Translations under genes and position numbers: made by a program
Shown: one piece after another, positions 9,794-19,251 of the stretch
Position numbering within the stretch: the stretch's first letter is position 1
How the letters are laid out: each line of letters begins with the position of its first letter
Assembly (NCBI GenBank): GCA_016705335.1
Contig: JADIYN010000006.1
Location: 156,228 to 220,227 of the forward strand
Direction: 5' to 3'
Length of the DNA: 64,000 nt
Source: Draconibacterium sp.
Lineage (GTDB): Bacteria > Bacteroidota > Bacteroidia > Bacteroidales > Prolixibacteraceae
The notes under the pieces: model-generated
The model's database searches: none
The model's input: the letters and a program-made list of their open reading frames with translations, nothing else
What the model was told of the DNA's origin: nothing

Positions 9794-9818
9794 TCATTCA
9801 ATTTAGCAAGACTTTAAA

Positions 9819-10838
9819 ATGTTAGAAAAAATAAAGGCTTTACAAGAGGAGCTTGAAAAAATAGTTGTTTCAGGCAAGGAAGAAGTTGAAGAACTCAGGT
9901 TGAAATTTATAAGCAAAAAGGGTAATATCAGCCAGCTTTTTGAAGACTTTAAAAATGTATCGCCCGAGCAGAAAAAAGAAGTTGGACAGGCAATAAATAC
10001 GCTTAAGAATTTTGCTCTTGAAAAAATAAATTCATTAAAAGAATCTTTTGAAAATGATGGTGGCAAAGAATCGGGCATGGATTTGACAATGCCCGGAGAA
10101 CCCATGAAATTGGGCACACGTCACCCGCTGTCGTTGGTTAAAAACGAAATAATCGGCATTTTTGGACGACTTGGTTTTACCGTTGCCGAGGGTCCTGAAA
10201 TTGAAGACGACTGGCATGTTTTTTCAGCATTGAATTTTCCGCCCGAGCACCCGGCCCGCGACATGCAGGATACATTTTTTATTGAAAAAGATCCTGACGT
10301 TTTATTGAGAACCCACACGTCAAGTGTTCAAATCCGTGTGATGGAACGTACACAACCTCCAATCCGCGCTATTTTTCCGGGACGGGTTTTTCGCAACGAA
10401 GCCATTTCCGCACGCTCACACTGCATATTCCATCAGATTGAAGGATTGTATGTTGACGAAAATGTATCGTTTGCCGATTTAAAACAAACGCTCCTTCAAT
10501 TTGCCAAAGAACTTTTTGGCGAAGGAACTGAAATCAGGTTGCGTCCTTCCTATTTCCCGTTTACCGAACCCAGTGCTGAAATGGATGTAAGTTGCTCCAT
10601 TTGTGGTGGAAAAGGCTGCAATGTTTGCAAGTACAGCGGCTGGCTCGAAATCCTCGGTTGCGGAATGGTTGATCCAAATGTACTGGAAGCCTGCAATATC
10701 GATAGTAAAAAATATACAGGATTTGCCTTCGGAATGGGAATTGAACGTATTACAATGCTTCGTTACGGAATAAAAGATATTCGCCATTTCTTTGAAAACG
10801 ATGTTCGGTTTTTAAGGCAATTTGAATCGGCAACCTAA
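9819..10838 (+). CDS. pheS: Phenylalanyl-tRNA synthetase alpha subunit
   Basis: Catalytic subunit of the (alpha-beta)2 PheRS that charges tRNA-Phe. It has 339 aa, the family length. An N-terminal coiled coil (residues 1-80) is followed by the class II core: motif 1 region HPLSLVKNEIIGIFGRLGF, motif 2 PIRAIFPGRVFRNEAISARSHCIFHQIEGLYVD, and motif 3 GFAFGMGIERITMLRYGIKDIRHFFENDVRFLRQF. The Cys cluster CSICGGKGCNVCKYSGW is the usual insertion. The gene is intact and monocistronic here; pheT is not adjacent. Confidence 0.97.
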   Translation: MLEKIKALQEELEKIVVSGKEEVEELRLKFISKKGNISQLFEDFKNVSPEQKKEVGQAINTLKNFALEKINSLKESFENDGGKESGMDLTMPGEPMKLGTRHPLSLVKNEIIGIFGRLGFTVAEGPEIEDDWHVFSALNFPPEHPARDMQDTFFIEKDPDVLLRTHTSSVQIRVMERTQPPIRAIFPGRVFRNEAISARSHCIFHQIEGLYVDENVSFADLKQTLLQFAKELFGEGTEIRLRPSYFPFTEPSAEMDVSCSICGGKGCNVCKYSGWLEILGCGMVDPNVLEACNIDSKKYTGFAFGMGIERITMLRYGIKDIRHFFENDVRFLRQFESAT

Positions 10839-11076
10839 TAGTTGAATACCAAACTTATTAGTTAAAATTAAAGTTATTCTTTGTGGATTTTGCTTATGTT
10901 GAAATTCACAATATTTAACTATCCTGTAACCCAAACCCTGCAATTTTCTCTGCAGTTTTGCGTTTGATATCCATACCTTGCTCGTTAACAATAATTTAAC
11001 AAAAACTGAGTGCGGTTAGATTTGAGGATATAATATGTATTATTGTACAAGACTTTTAAGTCTTTAATTAATTAAA

Positions 11077-11160
11077 ATGAGAACAATGGAAACGAAAAAA
11101 AATCAGAACCAGATAGTTATTACAATGAATTCTGAAGATAAGAAACAAAATTGCCAATGA
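11077..11160 (+). CDS. Tiny ORF (27 aa), hydrophilic
   Basis: ATG AGA ACA ATG GAA... gives a Lys/Asn/Gln-rich peptide ending KKQNCQ, and the stop overlaps the start of the next small ORF as ATGA. It is preceded by AT-rich sequence. No family is recognised. The translational coupling pattern with 11157-11252 is the only support, so this remains tentative. Confidence 0.3.
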   Translation: MRTMETKKNQNQIVITMNSEDKKQNCQ

Positions 11161-11252
11161 ATTTAATTATTCCAATGGTAGCAGGAGCAATTACCGGAAC
11201 AACTATAATTCTTATCCTTTTGATGGGGATAAAAGTTTTATTTGGCTCTTAA
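11157..11252 (+). CDS. Small membrane peptide (31 aa)
   Basis: MNLIIPMVAGAITGTTIILILLMGIKVLFGS is essentially one transmembrane helix. Its ATG overlaps the TGA of the preceding 27-aa ORF. A strong terminator lies about 40 bases downstream, which fits a short dedicated transcript. The pattern resembles small membrane regulators, but no homologue can be named. Confidence 0.4.
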   Translation: MNLIIPMVAGAITGTTIILILLMGIKVLFGS

Positions 11253-11293
11253 TTATTTCAAATGAAGTAAGTATTTAAAATAAATCACACAAA

Positions 11294-11322
11294 AAAAGTC
11301 CGTAGAAATACGGACTTTTTTT
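11294..11322. terminator. Bidirectional hairpin terminator
   Basis: AAAGTCCGTA / TACGGACTTT with a GAAA loop has a T run on the plus side and an A run on the other. It can serve both the small ORFs (plus) and the aldo/keto reductase operon (minus). The rest of the 10839-11384 interval holds no other feature I can support. Confidence 0.85.
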
Positions 11323-11384
11323 GCAACCTAACCTAAGTTTGTACAAAGACAATTTCCAAAATCATAAAATTATTATTGCACCAA

Positions 11385-12368
11385 TTATTCAAGTATTTTC
11401 TCAATCAATGTGAGTTCTTCATCCGAAAACACAATGTTTTTCAAGGTTTCAACATTGTCATCAATTTGTTTTACCGAACTGGCACCTATTAAAACCGAAG
11501 TAATCCTTTTATCTTTTAAAACCCAGGCAAGCGCCATTTGTGCCAATGATTGTCCGCGTTTTTGGGCAATTTCATTGAGCTTCACAATTTTATCATGGGC
11601 CGAATCAACATGCTCTTTTTTAAGGAAAACTTCGCGTGTTGCACGGCTCCCTTCCGGGATTCCTTTCAAATAACGGTCGGTTAAAAGTCCCTGCGCCAAT
11701 GGCGAAAACGGTATACAGCCAATTCCTTCTTCTTCCAAAACATCCAATAAACCATCTTCAACCCAACGCACAAACATCGAATATTTAGGTTGGTGTATTA
11801 AACATGGTGTTCCGAGTTCTTTCAAAATCCGTGAAGCTTCTTTTGTCATATCAGCCGGGTAGTTTGAAATACCCACATACAATGCTTTTCCTGATCGTAC
11901 TATCTGATCAAGCGCCATCATCGTTTCTTCCAGCGGCGTGTCAGGATCCGGACGATGCGAATAGAAAATATCCACATATTCAAGTCCCATTCTTTTTAAA
12001 CTTTGGTCTAAACTCGATATCAAATATTTACGGCTTCCCCATTCTCCATACGGACCAGGCCACATCAAATAACCTGCTTTTGATGAAATTATCAGTTCAT
12101 CACGATAAGCACTAAAATCCTGTTTCATGATTTTGCCAAAGTTTTCTTCTGCCGAACCGGGAGGTGGTCCGTAATTGTTAGCCAAATCGAAATGGGTGAT
12201 ACCCAAATCGAAGGCACGGTGTAACATTTGCCGGCCATTTTCGAGTTTATCAATATCGCCGAAATTGTGCCACAAACCCAGTGAAACAGCCGGGAGTTTC
12301 AATCCCCACTTTCCGCAGCGATTATAATTCATTGTATCGTAGCGGTTTTCTTTTGCAACGTAAGTCAT
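11385..12368 (-). CDS. Aldo/keto reductase, YghZ/Gpr type
   Basis: NADPH-dependent carbonyl reductase with a TIM-barrel fold, 327 aa. The catalytic tetrad region is visible: D and Y in THFDLANNYGPPPGSAEENFG, K in ELIISSKAGYLMWPGPYG, and H in YVDIFYSHRPDPDTPLEETM. The GPPPGSAEENFG and WPGPYGEWGSRKYL segments place it with the L-glyceraldehyde-3-phosphate reductase-like (YghZ) clade, which also contains potassium-channel beta-like proteins. It is the second gene of a minus-strand pair, 22 bases after the M81 gene. Confidence 0.9.
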   Translation of the reverse strand: MTYVAKENRYDTMNYNRCGKWGLKLPAVSLGLWHNFGDIDKLENGRQMLHRAFDLGITHFDLANNYGPPPGSAEENFGKIMKQDFSAYRDELIISSKAGYLMWPGPYGEWGSRKYLISSLDQSLKRMGLEYVDIFYSHRPDPDTPLEETMMALDQIVRSGKALYVGISNYPADMTKEASRILKELGTPCLIHQPKYSMFVRWVEDGLLDVLEEEGIGCIPFSPLAQGLLTDRYLKGIPEGSRATREVFLKKEHVDSAHDKIVKLNEIAQKRGQSLAQMALAWVLKDKRITSVLIGASSVKQIDDNVETLKNIVFSDEELTLIEKILE

Positions 12369-12389
12369 ATTATTATCAATTTTAACTGT

Positions 12390-13954
12390 TTACAATTCAT
12401 CGGAAGCAGGAACTAACTTTGCTTTCAAATCCGGAGCTGCCATATCTTTGTCCAACGGATACATGGGCCGGTTAATGCGTTTGTAACCCAGCCTTTCCAA
12501 ATCCTGATCAACTCCGCCGGGCGTAAGTGCCATAATCCAGCCTTTTCGCATATCATAAAGTTCAGGCACCAAATAACCAATTTTCACTACAACGATATCA
12601 GTTTCACGTGGGTTCAAACCCAAATTTGTAAAATCTTTTTAGTAATGATAAGGTTTGCGTTTTTTGGTGACGATTACTTTTACACTGCCCACTTGCACCA
12701 CTACTTCGGTTTCTGCGGCTTCGTCACCATTTTCAATGGCTTTTACAATTCCCGATAATTTTACAGGTGGAGCAAAACGGGCATCCACAGCAGCTCCTGC
12801 AAAACCTTCTACTTTATTTCCAACTCCGGCTTCAATGGCTTTTTCAACAAACTCAGGACCGGGTAAGGATGCGTAAATCAATGATGGACCATTTTCCTTT
12901 TGAAATTCAGGACGTTTCAGAATTTCTGTCAATGTCCAGGTTACATCACCTGCTCCACCCGCAGTTGGATTATCGCCCATGTCGCTTATAATAAATGGAT
13001 GTTCTTTACTCGCTATTGCCATATTGAGACATTCATCGAGGGGAGCAACGGGAGCTACAAATTCAAATTTGTCTCTTACTTCCCAAAAAGCTGTAGCCAG
13101 TTCTTCAGCTGCACCTGTAACTGCATTTTTATCATCGCCTGTAACCATTACAACACCCTGGTTGCGTGGTTCATCAGCCCAGGCATAACCTATCCAGATG
13201 GCAGCATCAATTATTCCCTCCCTTTCAGTAATTGGCGCAACTTTCGCATACAAACTTTTCCCGGGTTCAATTCGTGTACTTGTTTTTTCGCCGGGCAATA
13301 AAATGGGTACAGGAATCCAGGCTTTGTATGCAGGTTTTCCTTCCCGTTTTCCAATCGGTCCAAAAGATTTTCAAGTGCGCGTTGTTTCGATTCAAGCGCA
13401 TCTTCATGTGGCGCCAAACGGTAACAGGTAATCAGGTCGGTGTTTTCAGCCAGTCGCCAGGTTACGTTTCCATGTAAATCCATTGAAGTTGAAATGATTG
13501 TCTCCTTTCCCACAACTTCGCGAATTCGGGTAATAAAATCTCCTTCAGGATCATCCAACCCAACCACGCTCATTGCTCCGTGAATATCGAAAAAGATACC
13601 GTCATATGGAATATTTTTTTTAAGCATTTCAAGCGTTTCATTTACAAGTGATTCGTAGGCCTCGCGGGTAACAATTCCTCCGGGAATTGCATGACCTCGC
13701 AATGTGGGAAACCAAACAGCCCGATTTCTGTCAACTGAGTCAGGAGAAAGAAACGGATAATAAGAAAAAATTTCCTCCCCGCGGCGAACCCGGAAAGCTT
13801 CCACACCCGATTGTGCCGGAGAAAAAGTACTCGATTCGATTGCCAGGCCGCATATTGCAACACGTGGAAGTACTTTTTCCTGTTTTTTGAGTGTTGAACA
13901 TGAAAGCAAAAATACCATTGAAGATAAAAGAAGGACAAAAAATAAGTTTTTCAT
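12390..13954 (-). CDS. M81-family metallopeptidase (MlrC-like) lipoprotein, with one frameshift and one in-frame stop
   Basis: MlrC-type metallopeptidase, named for microcystin-degradation protein MlrC. ATG at 13954 gives a lipoprotein signal (FFVLLLSSMVFLLSCST), so the enzyme is probably membrane-anchored in the periplasm. Metal-ligand motifs FDIHGAMSV and SMDLHGNVTWR are present, with the family segments DMGDNPTAGGAGDVTW and VVVKIGYLVPELYD. Restoring one A in GGAAAACC near 13335 (minus strand) rejoins ENGKEKPAYKAWIPVPILLPGEKTST. A TAA at 12639-12641 is in frame, and the frame continues KDFTNLGLNPRETDIVVV to the stop at 12390. The repaired length is about 520 aa. Its natural substrate here is unknown. 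Confidence 0.85.
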
Positions 13955-14058
13955 TTTTCCTGTTTTTGTGTTAATCGTTTTGACAGGTAAATATAAAAAG
14001 GATTTTCGGGTTTTTCTTTTTGCCATTCTATCTTAAATTTGTTGAAATTTGCGAAAGA

Positions 14059-17000
14059 ATGAAAAAAGCTAAGGCTGACAAAAACGACTTGACTGATGTT
14101 CTTTATAAATATTCCGAGCGGGTAAAGGAGTTACAGGGAATCAACAAAACTGTTGCTTTGCTCAACCAAAACAAACCGCTTGATGAATCTTTGCAGGAAA
14201 TTTGCAACCTCATTCCGCAAGCCTGGCAATATCCCGAATTTACCTGTGTGCGTATCACTTTCGATATAAACACTTTTTACAGCAAAAATTTTGTTGAAAC
14301 CGAATGGAGACAAAGCCAAACCTTTGAAGTACCGGGCGGAAAATCGGGTGTAATAGAAGTTTTTTATTTGAAAGAATTCCCTGAATTGGATGAAGGCCCT
14401 TTTATGAAAGAGGAACGCAACCTCATCGATAATTTTGCAAATTTAATTTCAGGTTCATTAACAAAGGATTTGTTAAGAAGATTGGTTGCCGATAATAGTG
14501 AACGACTTAAGGAGCTTCGTGGTATAAACCAGATTTCCAATATTTTAAGTCAACACCGTAATTTCGAAGATGCATTAAAGGAGATTTGCAACACGCTGCC
14601 TGGTGCCTGGCAATATCCCGAATATACGGCTGTCCGGATTATTTACGACAAACATATTTACACCACGAACTTTTTTTATAAAACCCGTTGGGTACTTCGG
14701 CAAACCTTTGAAACTCAGCTCGGTAAAAAGGGAATTATCGAAGTATATTACCTGAAAGAATTTCCAATTTTGTTTGAAGGTCCGTTTTTGAAAGAGGAAC
14801 GCGACCTGATAAATAACATTGCCGATATAATATCGGGGATTGCGGCAAAAAAACTACTGCACAAATTGGTAACCGACAACACAGAACGGTTAAAAGAGCT
14901 GGATGCAATTAATCAAACCACTGCTATAATTTCTTCGGGAAAATCATTGGAAGCCACTTTAACAGAAATATGTAAAATCCTTCCCGAATCGTGGCAATAT
15001 CCGCAACATACAGTGGCGCGAATAACTTTTGAAGGTTTTGTTACCGAAAGCAGGCCGTTTCAGGAAACCCTGTGGCGACAGGTTGAGTCGTTTGTTACTA
15101 TCGACAATAAAAAAGGTTGGATAGAAATTTTTTATCTCGAAGAATTCCCAAGAATTTATGAGGGTCCGTTCCTGAAAGAAGAACGTAACCTGATTGTGAA
15201 TATCGCTCAATTGATCACCGGTTACCTGAATAATTTTATTGGACGCGATGTTTTGTACAAACGGGAAACAGTAAAGGCTTCGGGTAATGAATACATTGAA
15301 TACCGTGATTCGCTCATCAAAAAAGGAAAACCACTTCAGCAATATTTCAACCAGCAAACACTCGACAAGTACGTTTATCTGGACATGATGAAGTACAAGG
15401 TTAAAGAGATACTTTTTGTTGCCACTTTTTATGATGCTTTTATCCTCGAAAACGAAGATGCTTTTTTCGAGCAGTTTATGGGCGAAATTTATCAGTACAG
15501 CCTTTTCTCGCTTCCCCGGATTACTGCAGTTACTTCGGAAATTCAAGCACTTGAACTTGCACAAACTTCTAAATTCGATTTTGTAATTCTTACCGTGGGA
15601 GAAGATGAAAATGCACCCGTTGAACTCGCAAAACAGATAAAAAATCAACGCCCCGATTTGCCTGTATTCCTATTACTCAACAAAAAAGGGAATGTAAAAT
15701 ACTTTGAATCATTAATTTCAACTTCAAAATTCATTGATAAACTATTTATCTGGCATGGCGATTCGCAGATATTTTTTGCAATCGTAAAATCTATTGAAGA
15801 CCGCACCAATGTTGAGAACGACACAAGTATTGGGCTGGTTCGTGTTATTCTTTTAATCGAAGATTCGGCGCAATACTATTCAAAATACCTTTCCATTTTG
15901 TACGCTATTGTTTTTGGGCACATTCAAAAAGTGATCTCTTCAGAGAAAAATGAGCTCGACAAAATTTCGAAAATGCGTTCGCGCCCCAAAATATTGCTGG
16001 CAACCAACTATGAAGATGCAGTTTACATTTATAACAAGTACCACGATTTTATGCAGTGTGTGATTGCAGATGTGGAGTTCGAAAAAAACGGGGCAATTAA
16101 CAAAACAGCCGGCTTGGATTTTATAAAATACGTGAAATCACAGGACAAGGAATTACCTGTTCTGTTGCAATCTTCAGACAAAAAAAATGCTGTAAAAGCC
16201 CAAAATCTTGGTATTGGATATATCGACAAAAACTCGGAAAACTTAACCAGCGAATTAACAAATTTCATCATCGATAATATTGGGTTTGGCGATTTTGTTT
16301 TCCGCGACGAGCATAACAAACAAATTGCTGTTGCCCGCAACCTCCGCGAATTCGAAACAATTTTACAAACTGTTCCGCCCGAATCGTTGCTGTACCACGG
16401 GCGGAAAAATCATTTTTCATTTTGGCTAATGGCGCGGGGCGAAATACACATTGCTAAAATTTTGAATCCTATTCCTACTTTTAAAAACGAAGATCAGGAA
16501 GAAGTCAGGAGGATGATTTTAGACACAATAAACAAAGTTCGCGAAGATAAAAAACGTGGCAAAGTGCTCAATTTTGATGAGTCGTTTGATTTTACCGACA
16601 AAAATGTGGTAACCCTTTCAAGTGGTTCGCTGGGTGGAAAAGGGCGCGGACTTGCATTTATAAACACACTTATCCGTAACCTTGATTTCTCTGCATATAC
16701 CCAGGAAATAAATATCCGCACACCCATAACAGCTATAATCGGAACTGATGAATTCGTAACGTTTATGAACAGAAACGACCTGTTTGATAAAATATATAAA
16801 GAGAAAAATTACGAAAAAACAAAATCGCATTTTATTGAAGGGCAACTGAGTCATAAGTTGATAAAACGACTGAAAGTGTTTATCAATCAAATCAGAAAAC
16901 CCATTGCAGTCAGGTCGTCGAGCCTTTTCGAAGATTCACTTTCACACCCGTTTGCAGGGATTTTCGATACATATATAATTCCGAACAACCAACCTGATGA

Positions 17001-18293
17001 TGAGCAACGACTTGAATCGCTGGTAACAGCGGTGAAACTTGTTTTTGCATCGGTGTTTTCAAATCAGGCCCGAACTTATTACAAAGCTGTCAGCCACCGC
17101 ATTGAGGAAGAAAAAATGGCTGTTGTTCTTCAGGAATTAGTGGGTAACCAATATGATAATTACTACTATCCACACATCAGCGGAACTGCGCAGAGTTATA
17201 ATTTTTATCCTGTTGCCCACATGATGCCCGAAGACGGTTTTGCTGTGATAGCGATGGGTTTGGGGACTTATGTTGTTGAAGGTGGCCGTGCTTTCCGCTT
17301 TTCGCCAAAATATCCGCAAACCGATGTGATCTCTCTGAAAGATTTGTTGAAAACCACACAAGTCAGGTTTGTTGCAGTTGATATGAGCTTGCAGAATATC
17401 GATTACATGAAACACGGCGACAAAGCAGCATTGGTTTCACTCGATATTTCTGAGGCAGAAAAACATGATACTCTTCGCCATTGTGTTTCGGTTTACAACG
17501 CCAACAACGATTGCCTTATGCCGGGAATTAATGCAGTGGGACCACGGGTAATGAACTTTGCCAATATTCTTAACTACGACTATATTCCGCTTAGTAAAAC
17601 CATTGACGTTATTCTGAAAACGGTGCGGGAAGCGCTCGGAACACCAGTTGAAATTGAGTTTGCCGTTGATTTGAATTTGGATAAAAGGGGAAAGCTTCGT
17701 TTTATTTGCTGCAGATAAAACCATTGATTGGTAATCAATTGAGTTTTAAAATCGATTCGAACCGAATTATCGACGAAAAAGTAATTCTTTACAGCGAAGC
17801 CAGTATGGGTAACGGCAAAATCGACCACATCACCGACATTATTTTTATGGACATCGATAAGTTCAACAAACTGCGCACACTCGAAATGGCCGAAGAGATT
17901 GAATTTCTGAATAATATAATGTTAAGGCAAAACCGGCAATATATTTTAATTGGCCCCGGACGTTGGGGAACTCAGGACAAAAGTGTGGGAATTCCTGTTG
18001 TGTGGCCGCAAATCTGCAACGCCAAAATTATAGTCGAACTTGGTCTGCCCGACTATCCGCTTGATGCATCGCTGGGGTCGCACTTTTTTCATAATGTGAC
18101 TTCAATGAATATTGGCTATTTTTCAGTTCAACATGGCCATTCAACCAATTTTTTGCGTTGGGAAAAACTGAATGGAAAGTTGATTTTGCACCGTACAAAA
18201 TATTTCAAGCACATTCGCTTTGATAAACCAGTGACAGTTTTAATGGACGGCCGCGAACGCAAATCAATAATTTTAGAGAATAAGGAAACATGA
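14059..18293 (+). CDS. Multi-sensor protein with PEP-synthase-type ATP-binding domain (frameshifted once)
   Basis: About 1,410 aa from ATG 14059 (MKKAKADKNDLTDVLYKY). Three consecutive repeats of about 130 aa (about 14090-15240) share the pattern ERLKEL..IN, LxEICxxLPxxWQYP, GxIEVFYLKEFP and EGPFLKEERNLI, and look GAF-like. Two receiver-like domains follow. The second has LLIEDSAQYY, VIADVEF and a late Lys. Then comes a pyruvate-phosphate-dikinase N-terminal (ATP-binding) domain with SSGSLGGKGRGLAF, AVRSSSLFEDS..PFAGIFDT and IGPGRWGTQD. I see no phosphohistidine (TxGGxTSHAAI-type) domain and no PEP/pyruvate-binding barrel, so a complete PEP synthase reaction is not expected. One T missing near 17702 restores LRFYLLQIKPLIGNQ and reaches the stop at 18293. 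It overlaps the following regulator gene by ATGA. Confidence 0.82.
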
Positions 18294-18946
18294 TAGCTGT
18301 AGCCATACTCGATACGCGGCACCCGCTGATGCTCGAAAGCCTGGCTGCATTGCTCAAAGGTAAAGATGAAATTGAAATTACAGGGCAGTTTTCGAGTATC
18401 GATGATTTTTGGAAAGCTTCGCGGGAGATGACAATTAATGTGTTGATTGTAAATATTTATATTTCGCATTCCGAAGAAATTGAACTGATAAAGAAAATCA
18501 GCAAAGAGAAACCGCGGATTAAAGTACTTGTAATGTCGATGGACCCGCAGGACAGTGTTGTGTACGAATCTATCAGGGTTGGAGCAAAAGGCTATTTAAC
18601 AAGACAGGATAATTGTCGCGAAATATTGATGGCCATTTATTCGTTGCGGGGTGGATATGAATATTATAACAAATACATATCAAATATTTTACTGAATAAT
18701 TACATTCATTCAATTGAAAATAAAGATGGCGAAATTGAAAAACCGCCTGCCAACCTGAGTAAACGTGAAATTGAGATCATAAAATTTTGGGGCGATGGCC
18801 ACACAAACAAAGAAATTGCCGACAAGTTGTTTGTTAGTTTGCGCACTGTTGAATCGCACAAAAATCACATTATGCAGAAACTAAATTTTAAAACCAGTAT
18901 CGATTTGCTGAAATTCGCGATCCGGAACAATTTGATAAATGTTTGA
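18290..18946 (+). CDS. LuxR/NarL-type response regulator with degenerate receiver
   Basis: 218 aa. The N-terminal receiver-like domain (residues 1-125) is followed by a C-terminal LuxR helix-turn-helix (LSKREIEIIKFWGDGHTNKEIADKLFVSLRTVESHKNHIMQKL). In the receiver, the usual acidic pair after strand 1 is reduced to one Asp (AILDTRHP). The phospho-acceptor position reads LIVNIYIS, with Asn 55 where Asp is normal. The Lys in VGAKGYLTR is kept. It is therefore probably not controlled by aspartyl phosphorylation. Its start overlaps the stop of the multi-sensor gene, strongly suggesting a functional pair. Confidence 0.9.
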   Translation: MIAVAILDTRHPLMLESLAALLKGKDEIEITGQFSSIDDFWKASREMTINVLIVNIYISHSEEIELIKKISKEKPRIKVLVMSMDPQDSVVYESIRVGAKGYLTRQDNCREILMAIYSLRGGYEYYNKYISNILLNNYIHSIENKDGEIEKPPANLSKREIEIIKFWGDGHTNKEIADKLFVSLRTVESHKNHIMQKLNFKTSIDLLKFAIRNNLINV

Positions 18947-19251
18947 TTTTGTTTCTGTTTAAGTCACATTCAGGTCCGCAAAGCAATGCAGACAAGACTT
19001 TACGTTCAAATAACCTGACAGCGTCTTCAGACCTGTCAGCGTTAAACTATGAAACACAATGTTAACTTAATCTTTATCACGGTCCCAAAATCCTTAAGTA
19101 AAACACTGAATTTTGGATAAAACTGAATTTTTTCAACTCATTCAATAAAATTTGTTCCCTATTTTTAAATCCGAAGAGTATGGTTTTTAATCACAAAACC
19201 ATTTCGAAAGAGGGAAAAAAATCCAAATTACTAACATTTAAATTTATAGTC
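18947..19251. other. Intergenic region upstream of gdhA
   Basis: AT-rich and without a supportable ORF. It contains one copy of a short dispersed inverted repeat (19012-19045, listed separately). An open frame reaches upstream of the gdhA ATG to 19180, but the conserved protein starts at 19252. Confidence 0.6.
19012..19045. repeat. Dispersed inverted repeat, copy A
   Basis: CTGACAG...CTGTCAG arms surround GTCTTCAGAC. Related, partly degraded copies flank the glycosyltransferase start at 45389-45472. It looks like a REP-type intergenic palindrome. Confidence 0.55.

Noticed and set aside
14959..15648. 229-aa minus-strand ORF
   Set aside because: Antisense to the third sensor repeat and linker of the large sensor protein. 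Its composition is what reverse reading of that region gives.
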